The notes under the pieces are model-generated. The model did not search any database and was not told where the DNA came from. It worked only from the letters and a program-made list of their open reading frames with translations. DNA of 64,000 bases, taken from the NCBI RefSeq assembly GCF_000715075.1, contig NC_134082.1, forward strand, positions 144,758,948-144,822,947, read 5' to 3'. Positions within the stretch are counted from its first letter, which is position 1; each line of letters opens with the position of its first letter. A program made the position numbers and the translations under genes. Shown piece by piece: positions 10,348-22,605 of the stretch. This DNA is from Nicotiana tabacum. Taxonomy: Eukaryota; Streptophyta; Magnoliopsida; Solanales; Solanaceae.

Positions 10348-13300
10348 GCTACTGCTACTGCTACTGCTACTGCTACTGCTACTGCTACTGCTACTGCTAC
10401 TGCTACTGCTACTGCTACTGCTACTGCTACTGCTACTGCTACTGCTACTGCTACTGCTACTGCTACTGCTACTGCTACTGCTACTGCTACTGCTACTGCT
10501 ACTGCTACTGCTACTGCTACTGCTACTGCTACTGCTACTGCTACTGCTACTGCTACTGCTACTGCTACTGCTACTGCTACTGCTACTGCTACTGCTACTG
10601 CTACTGCTACTGCTACTGCTACTGCTACTGCTACTGCTACTGCTACTGCTACTGCTACTGCTACTGCTACTGCTACTGCTACTGCTACTGCTACTGCTAC
10701 TGCTACTGCTACTGCTACTGCTACTGCTACTGCTACTGCTACTGCTACTGCTACTGCTACTGCTACTGCTACTGCTACTGCTACTGCTACTGCTACTGCT
10801 ACTGCTACTGCTACTGCTACTGCTACTGCTACTGCTACTGCTACTGCTACTGCTACTGCTACTGCTACTGCTACTGCTACTGCTACTGCTACTGCTACTG
10901 CTACTGCTACTGCTACTGCTACTGCTACTGCTACTGCTACTGCTACTGCTACTGCTACTGCTACTGCTACTGCTACTGCTACTGCTACTGCTACTGCTAC
11001 TGCTACTGCTACTGCTACTGCTACTGCTACTGCTACTGCTACTGCTACTGCTACTGCTACTGCTACTGCTACTGCTACTGCTACTGCTACTGCTACTGCT
11101 ACTGCTACTGCTACTGCTACTGCTACTGCTACTGCTACTGCTACTGCTACTGCTACTGCTACTGCTACTGCTACTGCTACTGCTACTGCTACTGCTACTG
11201 CTACTGCTACTGCTACTGCTACTGCTACTGCTACTGCTACTGCTACTGCTACTGCTACTGCTACTGCTACTGCTACTGCTACTGCTACTGCTACTGCTAC
11301 TGCTACTGCTACTGCTACTGCTACTGCTACTGCTACTGCTACTGCTACTGCTACTGCTACTGCTACTGCTACTGCTACTGCTACTGCTACTGCTACTGCT
11401 ACTGCTACTGCTACTGCTACTGCTACTGCTACTGCTACTGCTACTGCTACTGCTACTGCTACTGCTACTGCTACTGCTACTGCTACTGCTACTGCTACTG
11501 CTACTGCTACTGCTACTGCTACTGCTACTGCTACTGCTACTGCTACTGCTACTGCTACTGCTACTGCTACTGCTACTGCTACTGCTACTGCTACTGCTAC
11601 TGCTACTGCTACTGCTACTGCTACTGCTACTGCTACTGCTACTGCTACTGCTACTGCTACTGCTACTGCTACTGCTACTGCTACTGCTACTGCTACTGCT
11701 ACTGCTACTGCTACTGCTACTGCTACTGCTACTGCTACTGCTACTGCTACTGCTACTGCTACTGCTACTGCTACTGCTACTGCTACTGCTACTGCTACTG
11801 CTACTGCTACTGCTACTGCTACTGCTACTGCTACTGCTACTGCTACTGCTACTGCTACTGCTACTGCTACTGCTACTGCTACTGCTACTGCTACTGCTAC
11901 TGCTACTGCTACTGCTACTGCTACTGCTACTGCTACTGCTACTGCTACTGCTACTGCTACTGCTACTGCTACTGCTACTGCTACTGCTACTGCTACTGCT
12001 ACTGCTACTGCTACTGCTACTGCTACTGCTACTGCTACTGCTACTGCTACTGCTACTGCTACTGCTACTGCTACTGCTACTGCTACTGCTACTGCTACTG
12101 CTACTGCTACTGCTACTGCTACTGCTACTGCTACTGCTACTGCTACTGCTACTGCTACTGCTACTGCTACTGCTACTGCTACTGCTACTGCTACTGCTAC
12201 TGCTACTGCTACTGCTACTGCTACTGCTACTGCTACTGCTACTGCTACTGCTACTGCTACTGCTACTGCTACTGCTACTGCTACTGCTACTGCTACTGCT
12301 ACTGCTACTGCTACTGCTACTGCTACTGCTACTGCTACTGCTACTGCTACTGCTACTGCTACTGCTACTGCTACTGCTACTGCTACTGCTACTGCTACTG
12401 CTACTGCTACTGCTACTGCTACTGCTACTGCTACTGCTACTGCTACTGCTACTGCTACTGCTACTGCTACTGCTACTGCTACTGCTACTGCTACTGCTAC
12501 TGCTACTGCTACTGCTACTGCTACTGCTACTGCTACTGCTACTGCTACTGCTACTGCTACTGCTACTGCTACTGCTACTGCTACTGCTACTGCTACTGCT
12601 ACTGCTACTGCTACTGCTACTGCTACTGCTACTGCTACTGCTACTGCTACTGCTACTGCTACTGCTACTGCTACTGCTACTGCTACTGCTACTGCTACTG
12701 CTACTGCTACTGCTACTGCTACTGCTACTGCTACTGCTACTGCTACTGCTACTGCTACTGCTACTGCTACTGCTACTGCTACTGCTACTGCTACTGCTAC
12801 TGCTACTGCTACTGCTACTGCTACTGCTACTGCTACTGCTACTGCTACTGCTACTGCTACTGCTACTGCTACTGCTACTGCTACTGCTACTGCTACTGCT
12901 ACTGCTACTGCTACTGCTACTGCTACTGCTACTGCTACTGCTACTGCTACTGCTACTGCTACTGCTACTGCTACTGCTACTGCTACTGCTACTGCTACTG
13001 CTACTGCTACTGCTACTGCTACTGCTACTGCTACTGCTACTGCTACTGCTACTGCTACTGCTACTGCTACTGCTACTGCTACTGCTACTGCTACTGCTAC
13101 TGCTACTGCTACTGCTACTGCTACTGCTACTGCTACTGCTACTGCTACTGCTACTGCTACTGCTACTGCTACTGCTACTGCTACTGCTACTGCTACTGCT
13201 ACTGCTACTGCTACTGCTACTGCTACTGCTACTGCTACTGCTACTGCTACTGCTACTGCTACTGCTACTGCTACTGCTACTGCTACTGCTACTGCTACTG

Positions 13301-15360
13301 CTACTGCTACTGCTACTGCTACTGCTACTGCTACTGCTACTGCTACTGCTACTGCTACTGCTACTGCTACTGCTACTGCTACTGCTACTGCTACTGCTAC
13401 TGCTACTGCTACTGCTACTGCTACTGCTACTGCTACTGCTACTGCTACTGCTACTGCTACTGCTACTGCTACTGCTACTGCTACTGCTACTGCTACTGCT
13501 ACTGCTACTGCTACTGCTACTGCTACTGCTACTGCTACTGCTACTGCTACTGCTACTGCTACTGCTACTGCTACTGCTACTGCTACTGCTACTGCTACTG
13601 CTACTGCTACTGCTACTGCTACTGCTACTGCTACTGCTACTGCTACTGCTACTGCTACTGCTACTGCTACTGCTACTGCTACTGCTACTGCTACTGCTAC
13701 TGCTACTGCTACTGCTACTGCTACTGCTACTGCTACTGCTACTGCTACTGCTACTGCTACTGCTACTGCTACTGCTACTGCTACTGCTACTGCTACTGCT
13801 ACTGCTACTGCTACTGCTACTGCTACTGCTACTGCTACTGCTACTGCTACTGCTACTGCTACTGCTACTGCTACTGCTACTGCTACTGCTACTGCTACTG
13901 CTACTGCTACTGCTACTGCTACTGCTACTGCTACTGCTACTGCTACTGCTACTGCTACTGCTACTGCTACTGCTACTGCTACTGCTACTGCTACTGCTAC
14001 TGCTACTGCTACTGCTACTGCTACTGCTACTGCTACTGCTACTGCTACTGCTACTGCTACTGCTACTGCTACTGCTACTGCTACTGCTACTGCTACTGCT
14101 ACTGCTACTGCTACTGCTACTGCTACTGCTACTGCTACTGCTACTGCTACTGCTACTGCTACTGCTACTGCTACTGCTACTGCTACTGCTACTGCTACTG
14201 CTACTGCTACTGCTACTGCTACTGCTACTGCTACTGCTACTGCTACTGCTACTGCTACTGCTACTGCTACTGCTACTGCTACTGCTACTGCTACTGCTAC
14301 TGCTACTGCTACTGCTACTGCTACTGCTACTGCTACTGCTACTGCTACTGCTACTGCTACTGCTACTGCTACTGCTACTGCTACTGCTACTGCTACTGCT
14401 ACTGCTACTGCTACTGCTACTGCTACTGCTACTGCTACTGCTACTGCTACTGCTACTGCTACTGCTACTGCTACTGCTACTGCTACTGCTACTGCTACTG
14501 CTACTGCTACTGCTACTGCTACTGCTACTGCTACTGCTACTGCTACTGCTACTGCTACTGCTACTGCTACTGCTACTGCTACTGCTACTGCTACTGCTAC
14601 TGCTACTGCTACTGCTACTGCTACTGCTACTGCTACTGCTACTGCTACTGCTACTGCTACTGCTACTGCTACTGCTACTGCTACTGCTACTGCTACTGCT
14701 ACTGCTACTGCTACTGCTACTGCTACTGCTACTGCTACTGCTACTGCTACTGCTACTGCTACTGCTACTGCTACTGCTACTGCTACTGCTACTGCTACTG
14801 CTACTGCTACTGCTACTGCTACTGCTACTGCTACTGCTACTGCTACTGCTACTGCTACTGCTACTGCTACTGCTACTGCTACTGCTACTGCTACTGCTAC
14901 TGCTACTGCTACTGCTACTGCTACTGCTACTGCTACTGCTACTGCTACTGCTACTGCTACTGCTACTGCTACTGCTACTGCTACTGCTACTGCTACTGCT
15001 ACTGCTACTGCTACTGCTACTGCTACTGCTACTGCTACTGCTACTGCTACTGCTACTGCTACTGCTACTGCTACTGCTACTGCTACTGCTACTGCTACTG
15101 CTACTGCTACTGCTACTGCTACTGCTACTGCTACTGCTACTGCTACTGCTACTGCTACTGCTACTGCTACTGCTACTGCTACTGCTACTGCTACTGCTAC
15201 TGCTACTGCTACTGCTACTGCTACTGCTACTGCTACTGCTACTGCTACTGCTACTGCTACTGCTACTGCTACTGCTACTGCTACTGCTACTGCTACTGCT
15301 ACTGCTACTGCTACTGCTACTGCTACTGCTACTGCTACTGCTACTGCTACTGCTACTGCT
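10348..15360. repeat. Giant perfect hexanucleotide array (ACTGCT)835
   Basis: From 10351 to 15360 the sequence is ACTGCT repeated without any interruption that I can see: 5010 bases, 835 copies, preceded by one GCT half unit. Every full 60-base row is identical. Five of the six frames are free of stops (plus: Thr-Ala, Leu-Leu, Cys-Tyr; minus: Ser-Ser, Val-Ala), which produces spurious ORFs of over 1800 codons on both strands. No start context, domain or codon structure supports a protein. It may be a real recent expansion or partly an assembly product; the sequence alone cannot decide. Confidence 0.97.
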
Positions 15361-15621
15361 ACCACCACCACCACCACCACCACCACCACCACCACCACCA
15401 CCACCACCACCACCACCACCACCACCACCACCACCACCACCACCACCACCACCACCACCACCACCACCACCACCACCACCACCACCACCACCACCACCAC
15501 CACCACCACCACCACCACCACCACCACCACCACCACCACCACCACCACCACCACCACCACCACCACCACCACCACCACCACCACCACCACCACCACCACC
15601 ACCACCACCACCACCACCACC
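15361..15621. repeat. Perfect (ACC)87 microsatellite
   Basis: 261 bases of uninterrupted ACC directly joined to the ACTGCT array. The minus strand is (GGT)n, with regularly spaced GG pairs that could stack as two-layer G-quadruplexes. Confidence 0.97.
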
Positions 15622-15628
15622 ACTACTA

Positions 15629-15659
<31 letters not shown>

Positions 15660-15696
15660 CACTACTACCACTACCACTACTACTACTACTACTACC
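15622..15696. repeat. Mixed ACT/ACC tract
   Basis: Irregular mixture of ACT and ACC triplets in the same triplet phase as the (ACC) tract. It looks like the degenerate, older edge of the compound microsatellite and abuts the Athila-like gag. Confidence 0.9.
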
Positions 15697-17090
15697 AGTC
15701 CAAATAGAGGATCAATTTGATGAAGTGGCGCCAAGGCCAGCAAACAGAATCCTAAGGGATTATGCTAGACCTGACTGTTTCAACTGTGAATCTAGTGTTA
15801 GAAAACCTCCAGTGGCAGCCAACAAATCAGGACTGGCCTGATTCAAACAATTCAACAGTCTAGCATCTTCACTGAAGACGCAAGTGAAGATCCACACAGT
15901 CATTTAATTGACTTTTGGAACTTGTTGAAACAGCTAAGTATAATGGAGTACCTCCTGAAGCTATCAAGTTAAGGCTATTTCCTTTCTCTTTAAAAGGAGA
16001 TGCCAAGACTTGGTTGCGAAGTTTGCGACAAGGTTCCATTACCACATGGGATCAAAATGACTCATAAATTTTTAAACAAATATTTTTTCCCTGCTAAAAT
16101 CACAAATTTAAGACAAGACATATCTAATTTCTTGCAAACTGACACACAGTCAGTTTGTCAAGCTTGAGAAAGGTTAAAAGTATTGTTAAGAAAATGTCCA
16201 CACCATGATATTCCTGAACATATGCAATTGTATATTTTTTATCACGAGCTAAAACATTTTTCTAGAAATGTGATAGATGCAGCTGCAGGAGGTTCAGTAA
16301 TGGGAAAAACAACAGAGGAAGCATTGCAATTGTTGAATGAAATTTCTGAGAATGCCATCCAATGGCCATCTGAGCGTATAATTATCAAGAAGGCCGCTAT
16401 AGTAAATCAGGTTGATGCTTTAAATACACTAACACAGCAAATTGTTTCTTTAGCACAAAAGTTTGAAACTTTTCAGGTGAATACACAACAACCAAGCCAA
16501 TCTAATTCTTGTGACATGTGTGGAGGAAATCATCAGAACCATGAATGTCAAGCAACCAATCACAATGATGAACATGTCAATGTCATCGGTTACAAGCAGT
16601 ATCCTTTTGGAAGTCTAATGGCACAGAAACATCTAGGATTTCAATGGAGCAATCCAAATGGTGTAGAGAACTCTCAAAGTTTCCAGAAGCAACAACTACA
16701 GGGTCCACCCGGATACCAGAATCCAAACCATGGCCAATCAAACTTTAGACCTTATCAACAAGCAAGGCCCTATCAGCAAAGACCTCAACAAGCTCATTCA
16801 AGTCTTGATGATCTTCTGTATAAGTATATTAAGGTCACTGATGAAAAGATGGAGAGCCAAAATTCAACCCTCAAAAATTTGGAAATATAGTTGAGCCAAT
16901 TGGCAGCTCTTGTTTTAGAAAAGATTCAAGCACCCTTACCAAGCAATACAGAGAAAAACCCAAAAAAAAACACCTTAAGGCCATCACCTTACAGTTAGGT
17001 AATGAGCTTGATGAACCCTATGCAGACCAGTCAGAACAATAGGTAAACAATGGTATGAATATAGAAAAAACCCTCTGAACCATCTGAAAA
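15697..17090 (+). pseudogene. Athila/Tat-like gag (element C), broken
   Basis: The N-terminal block RPANRILRDYARPDCFNCES right after the microsatellite matches the leader part of Athila/Tat Gag. A stop follows at about 15838, then the capsid-like block (LRLFPFSLKGDAKTWL) at about 15970, two further stops (about 16062 and 16164), and an open stretch 16183-16890 containing LLRKCPHHDIPEHMQL and the AAGG motif. A knuckle-like CDMCGGNHQNHEC lies near 16510 (C-x2-C-x3-H-x4-C, one residue short of the classical spacing, as in this lineage). The remainder to 17090 is frame-broken. Lineage is inferred from these motifs. Confidence 0.8.
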
Positions 17091-17092
17091 GA

Positions 17093-17962
17093 ATGAAGTC
17101 AAGACAAAAAGAAGAAAAAAATATTGAAAAATTGACTCCTCTCCCTGTGACTATTCCCTTTCCACAAAAAATGAAAAGAGAAAAGTTTGACAACCAATTT
17201 GCAAAATTTTTGGAGATTTTAAAACAAATTCACATCAATATTCCTTTTACTAATGCTTTGTTACAAATGCCTTCATATGCCAAATTTTTAAAGGAAATTT
17301 TGTCAAGTAAAAGAAAATTAGAAGAAGTTTCTGTGGTAATGCTTACGGAAAAATGCAGTGCTATACTTCAAAATAAGCTACCACAAAAACTTGGTGATAC
17401 ATGCAGTTTTATAATTCCATGCACTTTGGGAGGAGTATATTTTGAAAAAGCACTTTGTGATTCTGGAGCTTCAATAAATTTAATGTCATTTTCTATCTTT
17501 AAAAAGTTAGATCTTGGTGAAATAAAAGACACAAGTGTTTCTCTTCAGTTTGCAGATCAAAGTACTAAGAAACCTAAGGGAATAATTGAAAATGTACTCG
17601 TAAGAGTAGATAAGTTTGTTTTCCCTGTAGATTTTATAGTACTTGAAATGAAAGAATGTCCTAATGAACCAATAATTTTAGGTAGACCATTTCTTGCTAC
17701 AGGAAGAGCAATTATATATGTTCATCAAGGACAATTAATTTTAAGAGTTGATGAAGAAAGAGTCATATTTGATATGCAAAAGATACTAAGATATTCAGGA
17801 GATGAAATATCATCTTCATGTTTTTCAATTGACATGATTAGTTATCTTACAGATGAATTCAAAGATGATCAATTAATTCCAGATTTAATGAAAAGATGCT
17901 TGATCAAATCAGGCACCACACAAGACGATAATCCCACCATCAGAAGAGAAGCTGAAATATAG
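17093..17962 (+). pseudogene. Athila/Tat-like aspartic protease region (element C)
   Basis: Open stretch of 289 codons within the decayed gag-pol. The protease active site is ALCDSGASINLMS at about 17450-17490 (DSG), followed by the second conserved block PIILGRPFLATGRAII, which is characteristic of this family. Upstream is the Gag-PR spacer, Lys-rich and AT-rich. It ends at a stop 250 bases before the RT ORF. This stretch alone is intact, but its neighbours are broken. Confidence 0.8.
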
Positions 17963-19062
17963 GACAAAGATTCAGAAGAAGAAGAGATGAAATCCGAACA
18001 AGTTCAATCAAAAATTGAACTCAAAACTCTCCCTTCTCATTTGAAATATGTTTATCTTGAGCAAGAATTATTTCCAGTAATTATTTCATCTTCTCTTACT
18101 GCAGAACAAGAAAATAGTTTGATTAAAGTATTGAAATCACACAAAGGAGCCTTGGGTGGACTATAGAAGATATTAAAGGAATTAGTCCGACTATTTGTAC
18201 ACACAGAATTCTCATGGAGTATAGCTACAAGCCAATAGTCCAGCCGCAAAGAAGATTGAATCCAGCAATGCAGGAAGTAGTGAAAAAAGAGATCATAAAG
18301 CTGTTGGTAGCAGGTATTATATACCTCATTTCTGACAGCCCGTGGGTAAGTCCCATTCAGGTAGTACCAAAGAAAGGAGGAATGACAGTTATAAAAAATG
18401 AAAATAATGAGCTCATACCTACCAGGACTGTTACAGGATCGAGAGTCTGTATTGATTACAGACGTCTCAATGATGTCACTAGAAAAGATCATTTTCCTTT
18501 GCTATTTATTGATCAAATGTTGGAAAAAATTGTCGGATATGGTTTTTACTGTTTTCTTTATGGCTATTCAATATATAATCAGATACCAATTGCACTAGAA
18601 GATCAAGATAAGACAACCTTCACATGCCCTCATGGAACATATGCCTATAAGAGAATGCCATTTGGTTTGTACAATGCCCCTGCTACATTTCAGCATTGCA
18701 TGTCAGCAATTTTTGCTGACATGACTGATAAATTTCTTGACATTTTTATGGATGATTTTACACTCTTTGGCAAAACATATAAGGATTGTCTTAACCATTT
18801 GACCTTAGTTCTTAAAAGATGTGAAGAAACAAATTTAGTTCTTAATTGGGAAAAATGTCATTTTATGGTCACTGAAGAAATTGTTTTAGGACATAAAATC
18901 ACTGCTAAAGAGATAGAAGTTGATAAGGCAAAAATTAATCTTATAGCAGGATTACCCCCTCCCACAACTGTGAAAGGAATTAGAAGCTTTCTAGGTCATG
19001 CAGGTTTTTACAGATGATTCATAAAAGACTTCTCAAAGATTTCAAAACCGCTGACTAACCTC
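17963..19062 (+). pseudogene. Athila/Tat-like reverse transcriptase (element C)
   Basis: RT fingers and palm read in 18214-19017: VSPIQVVPKKGG, RVCIDYRRLND, FTCPHGTYAYKRMPFGLYNA and the catalytic box FMDDFTLFG at about 18746. The first catalytic Asp, normally in FLDGYSGYNQ, is replaced: here the block reads FLYGYSIYNQ, so Asp is Tyr and the enzyme would be dead even without the stops. A stop at 19015 separates it from RNase H. Confidence 0.85.
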
Positions 19063-19626
19063 TTGATGAAAGACACTAAGTTTGATTTTTCAGGTAACTG
19101 TGTGAAAGCATTTGAAACCCTTAAGGAAAAGTTATCAATTGCACTTGTAGTTGTGTCCCCTGATTGGAACCAACCTTTTAAGGTCATGTGTGATGCTAGT
19201 GATACAGCAGTTGGAACTGTTTTAGGCCAAAGAAGGGATACGATTTTTCGTCCTATTTACTATGCTAGTAGGACAGTGAGTGAGACTCAAGTGAATTATG
19301 CCACAACAGAAAAAGAGTTACTAGCAGTAGTGTTTGCTTTTGATAAGTTTCGCTCCTATTCGATAGGAACCAAAGTCACTGTTTTTACTGATCATGCAGC
19401 TTTAAAATACCTCTTAGCTAAGAAAGATGCTCGACCAAGATTATTAAGATGGATTTTACTTCTGCAAGAATTTGACCTTGAGATAAAGGACAAAAAAGGA
19501 CAGAGAACCAAGTAGCTGACCATTTGTCTAGATTAGAAAGCCCTCCCCTCGAGTTTAATGAGATAAAAAAAGAATTTCCTGATGAACATATTTTTTCAAT
19601 TAACACATTTGTGACTCAACCAACCT
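19063..19626 (+). pseudogene. Athila/Tat-like RNase H (element C), cut by element D
   Basis: Gypsy RNase H with [37 protein letters not shown] and [11 protein letters not shown], supplying catalytic acidic residues. A frame break near 19510 leads into the expected ADHLSRLE tail. After about 19626 the sequence switches abruptly to a chromovirus gag. The integrase of element C is not found on the far side of element D in this window. Confidence 0.8.
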
Positions 19627-20270
19627 GATCTAGACAACTGCCACGAGGTTCTCAGGAACATGGGCATTGTTAAGAAAATGTGGTCGATTTTGCTACATTT
19701 CACTTGTTTGGATCCTCCAAGACTTGGTGGAGGGATTATTGCTTAGAGAGACCAGCCGGATAGCCAGCCTTGACTTGGGAGCTGCTTACAGTGTTATTCC
19801 TGGAGAAGTTTCTCCCCGTTACTCAGATAGAGGCCTATCGGAGGTAGTTTGAGCGCCTCCAGCAGGGTTCCATGATTGTTACCTAGTATGAGACCAGGTT
19901 CATCGACTTAGCTTGCCATACTCTCATCATACTCCCCACCGAGAGATAGAGAGAGAGAGGGTGAGGAGGTTTATTGACGGTCTTATTCAGGCAGTTTGTT
20001 TTCAGATGGCTAGAAAGGCTAGGAGTGAGATTACTTTTCAAGAGGCGGCCAATGTGGCCTGTAGAGTTGAGATGGTTCTATCACAGGGAGGCGATCATGG
20101 GTCAGACAAAAAGCCCCGTCATTTAGGACGATTCAGTGGTACCTCATCCGGAGACCGAGATTCGTATGGTAGAGACCACCCTCCTAGGCCCTTTCAGTCA
20201 GCGCTCCCAATTTCTCACGGTAGTTCAGGGTGGTGGGGCCTAGCCCCGATGTTACGCCCTTCCAGCCATG
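19627..20270 (+). pseudogene. gag remnant of element D
   Basis: Starts inside the capsid domain (a block like NMGIV... then GSSKTWWRDY) and continues in shifting frames through RRFIDGLIQAVCFQMARKAR and EITFQEAANVACRVEMVL to a Ser/Pro-rich tail. The zinc knuckle expected before protease is absent: the tail jumps from QSALPISHGSSG straight to the protease leader. The gag family is the same as the fragment beside the microsatellite at 10204-10347. Confidence 0.75.
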
Positions 20271-20840
20271 CCCGAGGCTAAGGCTTCAGATATAGTCATT
20301 ACAGGTACTATTCTGGTTTGTGATAGAGATGCTTCAGTGTTATTTGATCCAGGGTCTACCTACTCGTATGCGTCATCTTATTTTGCACCATATCTGGTCA
20401 TGCTTAGTAATTCATTGAGTATTTCTATTCATATGTCTACACCGGTGGGTAATTCTATTATGGTAGATCGAGTCCATCGTTCTTGTATTGTGGTGATTGG
20501 GGGTCTTGAGACTTGTATGGATTTGAGGATGGACTGGTTGTCACCTTACCACGCTATCTTGGACGGTTATGCCAATATTGAGACCTTAGCCTTACGGGAT
20601 TTTCCCCATTTAGAGTGGAGAGGAACTCCTGGTGATTTTACCCGCAGTGTTATCTCGTATATGAAGGCTCGACGTATGGTCGAGAAGGGGTGTTTGTTCG
20701 ATTTGGCATATGTTCGTGATTCTAGTGCTGAGGTCTCTTCTATTGATTTTGTGCCCGTTGTTCGAGAGTTTCCTGATGTTTCCCTTCCGACCTGCCGGGT
20801 ATGCCACCCGACAGGGATATTAACTTTTGCATTGATTTAG
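20268..20840 (+). pseudogene. Protease of element D
   Basis: Open for 190 codons. Active site LFDPGSTYSYASSYFAPY (DPGS form, as in element A), then MDWLSPYHAILDGYA and the PR-RT linker. Relative to A, the block before MDWLS is shortened: the FDIILG segment is missing, so this copy carries a small in-frame deletion. Confidence 0.75.
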
Positions 20841-21450
20841 CTTCGGGCACTCAGCCCATTTCGTTCCTGCTGTATCGTATGGCCCTTCCAGAGTTTAAAG
20901 AGTTGAAGGAATAGTTGCAAGACTTTCTTGAGAAGGGTTTCATTAGACCCAGTATTTTGCCTTGGGGTACGCCGATGTTGTTTGTTAAGAAGAATGATGG
21001 ATTGATGAGAATGTGTATTGATTACTGGCAGTTGAACAAGGTTACAATCAAGAATAAGTATCCATTGCTGATGATCGATGATTTTTTTTTATCAGCTTCA
21101 GGGTGCCAAGGTGTTTTCAAAGATTGATTTGAGATCTGGCTACCATCAGTTGAGGATTAGGGCATCTGATGTCCCTAAGACAGCTTTCCGCACTCGGTAC
21201 AGGCATTATGAGTTCCTGGTCATGTCATTTGGGTTGACCAATGCCCCAACAGCTTTTATGGATTTGATGAACCGAGTGTTCAGGTCTTATTTAGACTCAT
21301 TCGTGATAGTCTTCATTGATGATATTTTGATATATTCCCGCAGCCGGGAGGAGCACGAGCAACATCTTAGAGTGGTTCTTTAGACCTTGAGGGATAGTCA
21401 GTTATATGCTAAGTTCTCGAAGTGTGAGTTCTGGTTGAGTTCAGCTGCAT
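20841..21450 (+). pseudogene. Reverse transcriptase of element D
   Basis: RT with [32 protein letters not shown], then a frame break in a run of eight T near 21083-21090. It continues in 21078-21383 with [20 protein letters not shown] and the catalytic [11 protein letters not shown] stop follows at 21381. The first catalytic Asp (KIDLRSGY) is kept, unlike in element C. Confidence 0.85.
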
Positions 21451-22150
21451 TTCTAGGTCATGTTGTATCCTTAAAGGGTATTCAGGTTGATCCGAAGAAG
21501 ATTGAGGCAGTCAAGAACTGGCCTAGACCAGCATCAGCTACAGAGATTCGGAGTTTCTTGGGATTGGCAGGCTACTATCGTCGGTTCGTGGAGGGGTTCT
21601 CATCTATCGCAGCCCCAATGACCAGGTTAACCCAGAAGGGTGCCCAGTTCAGATGGTCGGACGAGTGTGAATCGAGCTTTCAGAAGCTCAAGACAGCTCT
21701 GACTACGACACCGGTGTTGGTTTTACCGACAGGTTCAGGGCCTTATACAGTTTATTATGATGCATCTCGTGTTGGGCTTGGTGCAGTGTTGATGCAGGAT
21801 GGAAAGGTCATGCTTATGCTTCGCGGTAGCTGAAGATTCATGAGAAGAACTATCCGGTTCATGATTTGGAGTTGGCAACCATTGTTCACGCATTGAAGAT
21901 TTGGAGGCATTATCTATATGGCATGGCATGCGAGGTGTTCATGGATCACAAGAGTCTTCAGTATTTGTTCAAGCAAAAAAGATTTGAATTTGAGGCAGAG
22001 AAGGCGGTTAGAGTTGTTGAAAAATTATGATATTACTATCTTGTATCATCCGGGAAAGGCCAATGTGGTGGACGATGCGTTGAGTAGGAAGTCAGTCAGT
22101 ATGGGCACTCTTGCTTATATTCCGGTGGGTGAGAGACCGCTTGCTTTGGA
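21451..22150 (+). pseudogene. RNase H of element D
   Basis: RT thumb and connection ([28 protein letters not shown]), then RNase H starting [17 protein letters not shown], in which the usual C before DAS is Y. A frame break near 21830 shifts reading, and the domain finishes in 21918-22562 with ILYHPGKANVVDDALSRK. Confidence 0.8.
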
Positions 22151-22605
22151 CGTTCAGGCTTTGGCCAATCAGTTTGTGAGGTTGGATATTTCTGAGCCTA
22201 GTCGTGTATTGGCCTGCACGGTCGCTCGTTCTTCTTTATTGGAGCGTATCCATGATCGGCAGTATAATGATCCCCATTTGTGTGTCCTTAGAGACACAGT
22301 GCAGCGCGAAGGTGCCAAGCAGTTTACCTTAGATGATGATGGAGTTTTGAGATTGCAGGGTCGAGTTTGTGTGCCTAATGTGGATGGGATCCGAGAGTTG
22401 ATTTTAGAGGAGGCCCATAGCTCCCGATACTCTATTTATCCGAGCGCCGCGAAGATGTATCAGGATTTGCGGCAACATGATTGGTGGTGGAGAATGAAGA
22501 AGGATACTGTTGCACATGTAGCTCGGTGTTTGAATTGTCAACAAGTTAAGTACGAGCATTAGAGGCCTGGTGATTTATTTCAGAGGATTGAGCTTGATTC
22601 CAATA
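22151..22605 (+). pseudogene. Integrase N-terminal zinc domain of element D
   Basis: The HHCC zinc-binding domain is complete: EEAHSSRYSIYPSAAKMYQ, then DLRQHDWWWRMKKD and CLNCQQVKYEH. A stop (22560) precedes RPGDLFQRIE. The DDE catalytic core is absent because sequence switches to LTR at about 22605. Confidence 0.8.

Noticed and set aside
10302..15841. Two opposing giant ORFs (about 1813 and 1832 codons)
   Set aside because: They are pure translations of the ACTGCT/ACC microsatellite without domains, start context or codon usage; the frames are open only because the repeat lacks stops.
19663..19680. A 16-base identity (ATTGTTAAGAAAATGT) with the Athila-like gag at 16178, first taken as filler DNA
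   Set aside because: In element D these bases fit the expected chromovirus gag block (GIV followed by KKM), so chance identity within coding sequence explains them.
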